Notes under the pieces: model-generated
What the model was told of the DNA's origin: nothing
What the model saw: the letters and a program-made list of their open reading frames with translations, nothing else
Databases searched by the model: none
NCBI GenBank assembly: GCA_020626545.1
Contig: JAHKZS010000158.1
Location: 1-8,617, forward strand
Direction of reading: 5' to 3'
From: a bacterium
GTDB taxonomy: Bacteria; Bacillota; Clostridia; Oscillospirales; Acutalibacteraceae
Length of the DNA stretch: 8,617 bases
Position numbers and translations under genes: made by a program
Shown here: positions 1 to 6,005 of the stretch, piece by piece
Numbering within the stretch: the stretch's first letter is position 1
Layout: the number at the start of each line of letters is the position of its first letter

Positions 1-2912
1 CCCGCGCCTCTGAGCTCTAAATCTCTCATCGCGATTTTAAATCCCGAGCCGAACTCCGTGAACTCTCGTATAGCGTTAAGTCGTTTTGTAGAAATATCAC
101 TTAGGGTTTTATACGGCGGGAACGTAAAGTAAGCGTAGGCTTTTCGACTTGAACGTCCTACTCTGCCTCGAATTTGATGAAGTTGGGACAGTCCCATTCT
201 GTCGGCGTTTTCTATAATAAGCGTATTCGCGTTAGGTAAATCCACTCCCGTTTCAATAATAGTGGTACATACGAGTACATTTACCTTCTGTTCAAGCATA
301 TCTCTCCAAATATCAGAAAGCTGTTTTTCGTCCATTTTTCCGTGAGCTACCGCTATACTCGCTTCGGGTACGGCTTCTCTTATAGCGGCGGCTTTAGCCT
401 CGATTGTATCGGTTTTATTATAGAGATAAAATACTTGTCCGCCTCGGCGGAGTTCCTTTCGAATCGCTTCGTTGATAACAGCGTTGTCGTACTCCAGCAC
501 GTAGGTCTGGACAGGATGTCTGTCGCGCGGAGCTTCTTCAATTACCGACATATCTCGTATACCGCTCATCGCCATATTTAAGGTTCTCGGGATCGGAGTC
601 GCGGATAGGGTAAGGATGTCGATGTTTTTTCGAAGTTCCTTAAAACGCTCTTTCTGTTTAACTCCGAAGCGCTGTTCCTCGTCGATAATCGCGAGCCCTA
701 AATCACGGAAAATAACGTCGTTTTGTACAAGGCGGTGAGTTCCGATAATAAAGTCTATATCGCCTCGGGCGAGTCTGTTTATAATTTCTTTCTGTTGTTT
801 AGGTGTTCTGAAGCGCGAAAGTAATTCGATTTTTACGGGATAGCCCTCGAATCTTTTCAGCGCTGTCTGGTAATGTTGCCATGCGAGGATAGTAGTGGGG
901 CAGAGAAGCGCGCATTGCTTGGAATCGCTTACGCAGCGGAATGCCGCTCGAAGCGCTACTTCGGTTTTGCCGAAGCCTACATCTCCGCACAGAAGTCTGT
1001 CCATAGGCTGAATACGGCACATATCGTGTTTTATTTCGTCGGAGCATTTTAGCTGGTCTTCGGTTTCCTCGTATTCAAATTTAAGCTCGAAATCTCGCTG
1101 CCATTCGCTGTCGGAGGTGAACGCGTATCCTTCCGCTTTCATTCTTTCGGCGTAAAGAGCTATGAGCTCCTTAGCAATATCTTTTACCGAAGCTTTAACC
1201 CTGCTCTTGGTTTTTTGCCATTCCGTAGAGCCTAAGCGGTTTATTTTTACTCTGGTATCTTCCTTAGGGCCGATGTATTTCGCGACTAAGTCGAGCTGGG
1301 TTACGGGTACGTAGAGAACGTCGCCTTTAGCGTATTCTATACGAATGTAATCCTTGGTAACGCCTTGAAGATTCATCTTTTGGATACCGCCGAAAATACC
1401 GATACCGTGGGTGCTGTGAACGACATAGTCGCCGCGGCTCAGCTCGGATAAGCTGTAAATCTCCTGACCATTATTATTCTTTTTTCGAATTTTACGTTTA
1501 GGTTTGTAGTTGTTGTAAAGTCCCTGACTTATTAAAACGAACTTTTCCGTCGGAAATTCGAATCCCGAGGATAAAGCGCCGGGCATAACATAAAGTCCTT
1601 TTGCCGAAAGTTTATCGGCGTCAGTTATAAGCTGGGCGGGATAGTTTTGTTTTCTTAGGTTATCGGCTAAATTTTCGGCTCCTTTAGGAGTTCCCGCAAG
1701 AATTACCGTGGTAAACTCATTGTGGATATAATCGTCTAAATCGTCCTGTATATATTTAATTGAACCGTTCCAAAGTCCGAGCTGTTTTGCGTTAATGCTG
1801 ACGAGTTCGGCTAGGGGAAAGTCGTAGCTTCCGCTGGCGAAGGTGTCGGTGAATACAGACGGATGGTTTTTGATTAATTCTATAGAAGAATTAAAATCCA
1901 GATAATATGTCTCAAAACCTCTGCAAAGCGTACCGTCCTTAAAGTAGTCGGAGAGAGTTTCTTTGTACTGGAAATCAAACGCTCTCGCTCTTTCCTTTAC
2001 GTTTTTGTATTCGCTAACGAAGATTATCTCGTCCTTATCGAGATAATCGAAAAGCGTGGCGGGCTTTTTATAAATCAGCCCGATAAATTTATCTATAGAA
2101 GTAATGCTCAGCCCGTCGCGGATTCTCTGAGCCTCGCTTAAAAGAATCTCCTTGGCTTTCTGCTGGTTATCGTTTTTGAGAAGCATAGCCTTTTTGTTTA
2201 TTTTATCGGCGAGCTCGTCCTTATCCTCGATAATTATTTCGGTCGAGGGAGTGAGGGTTATATCGTCCGTGTCCTCTATGCTTCTCTGAGTTTCAATGTC
2301 GAAGTAGTTTAAATCGGTTATTTCATCGCCCCAAAACTGCGCTCTTACGGGATATTCGCTGTCGGGCATAAAGAAGTCGAGTATTCCGCCTCGAATCGAG
2401 AACTGACCTTTTCCGTCAACCTGGTCGTAACGCCGGTATCCGAGCAGAGTTAAGGCTTTCGCGCATTGCTCGGTAGAGATTTCCGTGCCTTTTTTAAAAT
2501 TGATTACGGAGTTTTCAAGCGATTGCGGGGGAATAGTGTACTGAGCCGCCGCGTCAAGACAGCTTACGACTACGTCATACTCGCCTCTGAGCATTTTATA
2601 TAGTACGTTTAATCTCTGATGTTCATAATCACCGGATTTACCGCTGATTTCTCGGAAAATAAAGTCTTTGGACGGATAAAAATACGCCCTTAAACCCATT
2701 GAACACAGGTCGTTTACGATAGTCTGGGCTTTTTGTTCATCATTGGCAACACAAAAGGCTCTGGCACCTTTAGAATGACAGAGCGATTTTATTAATATTG
2801 ACTTGTGGACTTCGGTTAATCCCGTAACGCAAACGCTCGATTTCGGCTTTAAAGCCTTTTCGATTTTTTTATAATCGTCGTTGTTTTTTAGGATTTGTGT
2901 AAGAAAATTCAT
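1..2912 (-). CDS. mfd: Transcription-repair coupling factor Mfd (partial, C-terminus beyond window)
   Basis: ATP-dependent DNA translocase that removes RNA polymerase stalled at lesions and recruits UvrA for nucleotide excision repair. The frame is open for 970 codons from ATG 2912 and runs off the left edge. The UvrB-like N-terminal module includes GQFSIRGGILDFF at residues 169-181. The RNA-polymerase-interacting (CarD-like) domain begins near GDYVVHSTHGIG at residue 494. The superfamily 2 motor has Walker A GDVGFGKT (K649), DEEQ box 744-747, SATPIPRTL 770-778 and motif VI QIRGRVGRS 913-921. The last visible residues, DLELRGAG, lie inside the TRG translocation motif; its end and the C-terminal D7 domain (roughly 180-200 residues by family length) are outside. 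The start is fixed by an in-frame TGA at 2930-2928. Only one base separates it from the pth stop (TGATATG), and no good Shine-Dalgarno is visible, so translation is probably coupled to pth. Identification is secure. Confidence 0.97.
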   Translation of the reverse strand, partial: MNFLTQILKNNDDYKKIEKALKPKSSVCVTGLTEVHKSILIKSLCHSKGARAFCVANDEQKAQTIVNDLCSMGLRAYFYPSKDFIFREISGKSGDYEHQRLNVLYKMLRGEYDVVVSCLDAAAQYTIPPQSLENSVINFKKGTEISTEQCAKALTLLGYRRYDQVDGKGQFSIRGGILDFFMPDSEYPVRAQFWGDEITDLNYFDIETQRSIEDTDDITLTPSTEIIIEDKDELADKINKKAMLLKNDNQQKAKEILLSEAQRIRDGLSITSIDKFIGLIYKKPATLFDYLDKDEIIFVSEYKNVKERARAFDFQYKETLSDYFKDGTLCRGFETYYLDFNSSIELIKNHPSVFTDTFASGSYDFPLAELVSINAKQLGLWNGSIKYIQDDLDDYIHNEFTTVILAGTPKGAENLADNLRKQNYPAQLITDADKLSAKGLYVMPGALSSGFEFPTEKFVLISQGLYNNYKPKRKIRKKNNNGQEIYSLSELSRGDYVVHSTHGIGIFGGIQKMNLQGVTKDYIRIEYAKGDVLYVPVTQLDLVAKYIGPKEDTRVKINRLGSTEWQKTKSRVKASVKDIAKELIALYAERMKAEGYAFTSDSEWQRDFELKFEYEETEDQLKCSDEIKHDMCRIQPMDRLLCGDVGFGKTEVALRAAFRCVSDSKQCALLCPTTILAWQHYQTALKRFEGYPVKIELLSRFRTPKQQKEIINRLARGDIDFIIGTHRLVQNDVIFRDLGLAIIDEEQRFGVKQKERFKELRKNIDILTLSATPIPRTLNMAMSGIRDMSVIEEAPRDRHPVQTYVLEYDNAVINEAIRKELRRGGQVFYLYNKTDTIEAKAAAIREAVPEASIAVAHGKMDEKQLSDIWRDMLEQKVNVLVCTTIIETGVDLPNANTLIIENADRMGLSQLHQIRGRVGRSSRKAYAYFTFPPYKTLSDISTKRLNAIREFTEFGSGFKIAMRDLELRGA

Positions 2913-2913
2913 A

Positions 2914-3510
2914 TCAGTTGTATCTGTTCATAGCTTCGGAAATATTATCGTCCATAATTAATTCTACGGCGTCGTAGGAGTTTTCGGCGATAGTTTCGAG
3001 AGCTTTAAGCTCATCCTTAGTGAATCTGGAAAGTACCCACGCGGCGAGGTCGTACTCGGGATTAGGCTTTTTACCGATACCGATTTTAATTCTCGGAAAC
3101 TTATCGCTGCCGCTTAGGTAAATAATATTCTTCATACCGTTCTGGCCGCCGTCGCTGCCTTTGGAGCGGATTCGCATTTTTCCTACGTCGAGGTTTATAT
3201 CGTCTAATAATACTATAACATTTTCGGCGGGGATTTTGTAGAAATTCATCGCTTCGACAACAGCCTGGCCGCTGTTGTTCATATAGGTAGAGGGCTTCAT
3301 CAAAAGAACTCTGTGTCCGCCCATTCTGCCTTCGCCGACAGTGGATTTAAACTTAACCCGGTTTACTTTTACGCCGAGTTTATCCGCGATATAATCGAGC
3401 ATAATAAAACCCGAGTTATGACGAGTGTTTTCGTATTTTCGCTCGGGGTTGCCGAGACCTACGATAATGTATTCAATTGAGTTATTCGTAAACTTTTTCT
3501 TTCCGAACAT
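2914..3510 (-). CDS. pth: Peptidyl-tRNA hydrolase (Pth family)
   Basis: Cytoplasmic esterase that releases tRNA from peptidyl-tRNAs dropped by ribosomes; normally essential in bacteria. The 198 residues match the usual family length of about 190-200. Visible signatures are GLGNP (N21), TRHNSG with catalytic His31, KPSTYMNNSG (M77, N78) and LLDDINL, where D103 aligns with the catalytic-partner Asp93 of E. coli. The later loop reads GSDGGQNGMKN, so the E. coli His113 position is Gln123 here, while the adjacent Asn124 is kept. About 13 residues with a KKK patch precede the conserved core. No other in-frame Met occurs before residue 37, which is past the catalytic His, so ATG 3510 is the only reasonable start. 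AAGGTGA at 3520-3514 is its Shine-Dalgarno. It lies 66 bases after prs, across a hairpin, and one base before mfd. Family assignment is secure; the effect of the Gln is unknown. Confidence 0.96.
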   Translation of the reverse strand: MFGKKKFTNNSIEYIIVGLGNPERKYENTRHNSGFIMLDYIADKLGVKVNRVKFKSTVGEGRMGGHRVLLMKPSTYMNNSGQAVVEAMNFYKIPAENVIVLLDDINLDVGKMRIRSKGSDGGQNGMKNIIYLSGSDKFPRIKIGIGKKPNPEYDLAAWVLSRFTKDELKALETIAENSYDAVELIMDDNISEAMNRYN

Positions 3511-3533
3511 ATTTCACCTTTTATATTACAATA

Positions 3534-3555
3534 AGGGGTACGTTGCCGTACCCCT
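3534..3555 (-). terminator. prs-pth intergenic hairpin, possible weak terminator or processing site
   Basis: A perfect 9-base-pair stem (AGGGGTACG paired with CGTACCCCT) closes a four-base loop. Read on the minus strand, the direction of the operon, the loop is GCAA, a GNRA tetraloop that stabilises RNA stems. It begins 21 bases after the prs stop, where a terminator would be expected. The downstream tract is only TATTGTAATATAA, not a proper U run, and the pth Shine-Dalgarno follows 13 bases later. I therefore read it as a partial terminator, an attenuator, or an RNA-stabilising or processing element that lowers pth-mfd output relative to prs. The stem is directly visible; the role is inference. 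Confidence 0.55.
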
Positions 3556-3576
3556 GTGTATTTTGTTGTTATTTGT

Positions 3577-4536
3577 TTAGTCGAAAGCCGCTGTGAAGGA
3601 GTTGTCGTTGTAGATTCTCGCGATAGCCTCCGCGAATACGGGAGCTGTATGGAGAACAGTAAACTTGTCGATTTTCTTCTCCTCGGTAAGCGGAACAGTG
3701 TCGAGAAGTACAACCTTATCGATAACGGAGTCCTTGATTCTTTCAATTGCGGGACCGGAGAGTACCGCGTGAGTAGCGCACGCGTAAACCGCTGTAGCGC
3801 CGCCTTTTTCTACGATAGCTTTAGCGCCGTTACAGAGAGTGCCTGCTGTGTCAATCATATCGTCGAGGATAATAACTTTCTTGCCCTTAACATCGCCGAT
3901 AATATTCATAACCTCGGAAACGTTAGCTTTCGGACGACGCTTGTCTATAATAGCGAGCGATGTTCCGATGCGGCTGGCGAAGTTTCTCGCGCGTGTTACT
4001 GAGCCGAGGTCGGGAGATACTACAACATAATCATCGGGGTTATCGCCTACAACCTTCTTCATATAGTCGGCTAAGATGCCCGAGCCTTTAAGATGGTCGA
4101 CGGGGATATTGAAGAAGCCTTGAATCTGATTAGCGTGAAGATCCATAGTGAGAAGTCTGTCAGCGCCTGCCGCTGTAATGAGGTCGGCGCAAAGCTTGGA
4201 TGAAATCGGATCACGGGGTTTAGCTTTTCTGTCTTGACGGGCATAGCCGAAGTAGGGCATAACGGCTGTGATTCTAGCCGCGGAAGCTCTTCTCATAGCG
4301 TCAATCATAATAAGCATTTCCATCAGGTTATCGTTGACCGGAGTACAAGTGGACTGAACGATAAAACATTCCGAACCACGTACCGATTCGTCGATAGATA
4401 CGGCGATTTCACCGTCGGAAAACTTCTTACAAACTGATTTGCCGAGAGGAAGTCCGAGCTGGTTCGCGATTTCCTTAGCTACTGACAGGTTTGAGTTACC
4501 TGCGAAGATTTTGATGTCTTTTCCGTGAAAATTCAT
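3577..4536 (-). CDS. prs: Ribose-phosphate pyrophosphokinase (PRPP synthetase, class I)
   Basis: Converts ribose-5-phosphate and ATP to PRPP and AMP in the cytoplasm, feeding purine, pyrimidine, NAD, histidine and tryptophan synthesis. The 319 residues are full length for class I bacterial enzymes (about 315-320). Motifs in order are KKFSDGE at 37-43, the ATP-binding stretch PYFGYARQDRKAKPRDPIS at 94-112, TMDLHANQIQGFF with metal-binding His134, the flexible loop DKRRP (K199, R201), and the ribose-5-phosphate/PRPP loop DDMIDTAGT at 225-233. The SPDLGSVTRAR segment (174-184) has Ser where E. coli and Bacillus have Gly, a mild variation. A good Shine-Dalgarno (AAGGGAG) precedes ATG 4536. It lies 34 bases after the membrane-protein gene and upstream of pth, matching the conserved glmU-prs-pth order. 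Its antisense strand carries open frames, which fits biased codon use and good expression. Confidence 0.98.
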   Translation of the reverse strand: MNFHGKDIKIFAGNSNLSVAKEIANQLGLPLGKSVCKKFSDGEIAVSIDESVRGSECFIVQSTCTPVNDNLMEMLIMIDAMRRASAARITAVMPYFGYARQDRKAKPRDPISSKLCADLITAAGADRLLTMDLHANQIQGFFNIPVDHLKGSGILADYMKKVVGDNPDDYVVVSPDLGSVTRARNFASRIGTSLAIIDKRRPKANVSEVMNIIGDVKGKKVIILDDMIDTAGTLCNGAKAIVEKGGATAVYACATHAVLSGPAIERIKDSVIDKVVLLDTVPLTEEKKIDKFTVLHTAPVFAEAIARIYNDNSFTAAFD

Positions 4537-4570
4537 TTTATCTCTCCCTTTTTAAAATAACTTTTCAACA

Positions 4571-4969
4571 TTAATTTTTTACGTTTTTGTATATGTTCTG
4601 ATATTTATATAAAAAGCTCTGAACGCTTTTATTTGAGCTGTTTGCCTTTAGCTTAATATCGTCTATAAAAAAGTAGTGGTAAAATCCGCCTTTTTTAATC
4701 TTTATCTTATCTGCTGTGGTTCTGTAATCGTCGCCGAGGGTAATTAACTCGATTTTACCCTTGTTAGTATTTATTTTGACAATAGCGTTGTTGTTTATCT
4801 TGCCGAGTAACCACCACAAAAATATAAATAAAGCCTCAATAGGAATAAAAAGAAGATAGAGGATAAAATCCCTGTAGTAAAAAACTACCGCGTCGATGGT
4901 GATAAACATCAGAATCATAAAAATAAATATAACGCTTCGAACGATTATATACGCCTTTTTGTAAGACAT
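4571..4969 (-). CDS. Uncharacterised small membrane protein with two predicted transmembrane helices
   Basis: I do not recognise a family for these 132 residues. Two hydrophobic segments are plain at about 12-32 and 35-55, joined by a very short YYRD turn, so they likely form a helical hairpin. Basic residues on both outer sides (KK near the N-terminus; GK and later lysines after helix 2) suggest both ends are cytoplasmic. The remaining 75 or so residues are soluble, Lys/Asn/Ile-rich and look beta-then-helix in character, with no catalytic motif I can name. ATG 4969 overlaps the TAA of the uridylyltransferase gene by one base (TAATG). An AGGTG Shine-Dalgarno sits inside that gene's last codons at 4980-4976, so the two are probably translationally coupled. 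By eye it is clearly more AT-rich than its neighbours. It could be a lineage-specific partner of cell-wall precursor synthesis or an unrelated insertion into the operon. Confidence 0.82.
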   Translation of the reverse strand: MSYKKAYIIVRSVIFIFMILMFITIDAVVFYYRDFILYLLFIPIEALFIFLWWLLGKINNNAIVKINTNKGKIELITLGDDYRTTADKIKIKKGGFYHYFFIDDIKLKANSSNKSVQSFLYKYQNIYKNVKN

Positions 4970-5727
4970 TAATTACACCTGTAGCCCTTTTTAAGAGCGA
5001 TTTCCTCAAGCTCCTTTAGCTGAGCGGGGTCGTTAGCTCCGAGGACTGTATCGGGGCTTTTAGCAGTGTACGCGCCGATTTTCTCATTTTTCTCTAAAAG
5101 AAGTTTGAGCGCGTCGGGTAAGTAATACTCCTTGGCGTTGTTGTCGGATTTAATCTCGTCTAAAACCGAGAGGAGTTTTTCTGTATTGAACCAGAATCCG
5201 CCCGAGTTTACCTCGTTTATAGCGGCGGTCTTTTCGTCGGCGTCCTTCTGCTCTACGATAGAGGAGAGGCTGCCGTTTTCGTCGCGGACAATTCGACCGT
5301 AACCTGTCGGGTCATCCACCTTAGCGGAGATAACCGTAGCCGCGTTGTTTTCGCTGATATGAAATTCATAAGAACTCTTTATGGTTTCTGTATCCATAAA
5401 CGGAGCGTCGCCGTTTAAGATAACTACGCTGCCGTTGTTTTCTTTAAGGAAATCCTTAGCCTGCATAACCGCGTGGCCGGTTCCGAGACGTTCAGCCTGG
5501 AAAACTGTCTCGACTTTAAAATCGAGAGTGTCGACGAACTGTTCGATATATTCCTTTCCGAATCCTTTAACTACGCAGATTTTATCAACGCCCGCGTTTT
5601 TTACCGAGTTTAAAACCCACTCGAGCATAGGCTTGTTTAAAACTTCGGCTAAAGGCTTCGGTTTATTCATCTTCATTCTTTTTCCCTCGCCGCCGGCGAG
5701 GATAACAGCGCATTTGTTCATAGACAT
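4969..5727 (-). CDS. glmU: GlmU-type UDP-GlcNAc pyrophosphorylase, single domain without acetyltransferase
   Basis: Predicted to make UDP-GlcNAc and PPi from UTP and GlcNAc-1-phosphate, the precursor of peptidoglycan. The 252 residues cover only the nucleotidyltransferase half of GlmU. Visible motifs are LAGGEGKRM at 10-18 (nucleotide loop), KPKPL at 22-26, RLGTGHAV at 80-87 (uridine site), NGDAPF with metal-binding Asp107, TGYGRIVR at 141-148, IVEQKDA at 157-163, EVNSGG at 172-177, KEYYLPD at 199-205 and GAND at 230-233, which matches the GVNN metal-site region of E. coli. The usual C-terminal left-handed beta-helix of about 200 residues is absent, and the next gene starts at once in another frame. 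Two starts are possible: ATG 5727 (MSMNK) lies 4 bases from GGAG and ATG 5721 lies 10 bases from it. It is first in the operon. The GlmU-specific motifs make another sugar substrate less likely, but that is not excluded. Confidence 0.9.
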   Translation of the reverse strand: MSMNKCAVILAGGEGKRMKMNKPKPLAEVLNKPMLEWVLNSVKNAGVDKICVVKGFGKEYIEQFVDTLDFKVETVFQAERLGTGHAVMQAKDFLKENNGSVVILNGDAPFMDTETIKSSYEFHISENNAATVISAKVDDPTGYGRIVRDENGSLSSIVEQKDADEKTAAINEVNSGGFWFNTEKLLSVLDEIKSDNNAKEYYLPDALKLLLEKNEKIGAYTAKSPDTVLGANDPAQLKELEEIALKKGYRCN

Positions 5728-5731
5728 AATA

Positions 5732-5735
5732 CTCC
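5732..5735 (-). promoter_or_regulatory. Ribosome binding site for the glmU-type gene, start ambiguous
   Basis: GGAG on the minus strand lies 4 bases before ATG 5727 and 10 bases before ATG 5721. Neither gap is the usual 5-9, so either Met may be used. The products differ by two residues only. Confidence 0.6.
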
Positions 5736-5757
5736 AGTTTCAAAAATATACACCTTA

Positions 5758-5785
5758 ATTATCTCACAGATTGACAATTTTTCAA
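5758..5785 (-). promoter_or_regulatory. Sigma-A type promoter of the glmU-prs-pth-mfd operon
   Basis: On the minus strand a -35 box TTGAAA (5785-5780, five of six consensus bases) is followed after 16 bases by a -10 box GATAAT (5763-5758, five of six). A TG lies one base upstream of the -10, giving an extended -10. Transcription should start near 5751, leaving a leader of about 24 bases before ATG 5727. No other minus-strand candidate in this region looked as good to me. It suggests vegetative, largely constitutive expression of the operon. Confidence 0.7.
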
Positions 5786-5880
5786 CCCTAAAATGTAAAA
5801 AATATTTATTTTATTTGTTTTATACATAATATTTGGAATTTTTCACCAACATTTATTGCAAATTTTTTCAATTTTTTTCA
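5776..5880. repeat. Four AATTTTT(TT)CA direct repeats in the divergent promoter region
   Basis: Near-identical copies occur at 5776-5784 (AATTTTTCA), 5837-5845 (the same), 5861-5870 (one extra T) and 5870-5880 (two extra T). The first overlaps the -35 region and spacer of the glmU-operon promoter. The last two lie just upstream of the ppdK promoter. They may be A/T tracts that bend DNA or act as UP-element-like contacts, or sites for a shared regulator. In such AT-rich DNA chance similarity is also possible. Confidence 0.4.
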
Positions 5881-5888
5881 AAATGATA

Positions 5889-5917
5889 TTCCAATTTCCT
5901 TTTATCTTTGTTATAAT
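5889..5917 (+). promoter_or_regulatory. Extended -10 promoter of ppdK
   Basis: A perfect -10 box TATAAT at 5912-5917 is preceded by TGT, giving the full extended -10 TGnTATAAT at 5909-5917. At 17-base spacing the -35 position holds only TTCCAA (5889-5894, three of six), so the extended -10 and the T-rich upstream tracts probably compensate. The start would be near 5924, giving a leader of about 82 bases. The poor -35 would also allow control by an activator or repressor. Confidence 0.72.
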
Positions 5918-5923
5918 ATATCC

Positions 5924-6005
5924 AAGACTGTAAGAGTCGGTACAGATGCAATATATTTTTATTCGCTGTATCAAAATAATTACTTATTATTAGGAGGTAA
6001 TTCAC
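5924..6005 (+). promoter_or_regulatory. ppdK 5' leader with strong Shine-Dalgarno
   Basis: This is the predicted untranslated leader. It ends with a near-perfect AGGAGG at 5992-5997, 8 bases before ATG 6006, which fixes that start. Two weak dyads are present: GACT 5926-5929 with AGTC 5935-5938 (five-base loop), and TACAG 5941-5945 with CTGTA 5966-5970. Neither resembles a riboswitch class I know, and there is no terminator in the leader. Confidence 0.6.

Noticed and set aside
342..1047. Short frames at 342-581 (plus) and 799-1047 (minus)
   Set aside because: Both lie inside the helicase region of mfd, whose own frame is continuous and carries every expected motif.
3459..4437. Open frames overlapping prs (3556-4002 plus, 3839-4030 plus, 4234-4437 plus, 3459-3746 minus)
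   Set aside because: All overlap the unambiguous prs gene, with no recognisable domains and no start signals.
4571..4969. GlmU acetyltransferase domain lost by frameshift into the following sequence
   Set aside because: The following gene encodes two membrane helices and shows no hexapeptide-repeat pattern, so the domain is absent rather than out of frame.
5381..5758. Plus-strand frame of 125 codons across the glmU-type gene
   Set aside because: It is antisense to a gene with clear conserved motifs and has no ribosome site or domain.
5771..5799. Perfect TTGACA at 5771-5776 on the plus strand as a second ppdK promoter
   Set aside because: At 17-base spacing the -10 is TGTAAA, missing the two most important bases, and it would make a leader of about 200 bases. 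The 5909-5917 extended -10 is far better.
5924..6005. Riboswitch or attenuator in the ppdK leader
   Set aside because: Only 4-5 bp dyads are present, with no conserved core I recognise and no terminator stem with a U run.
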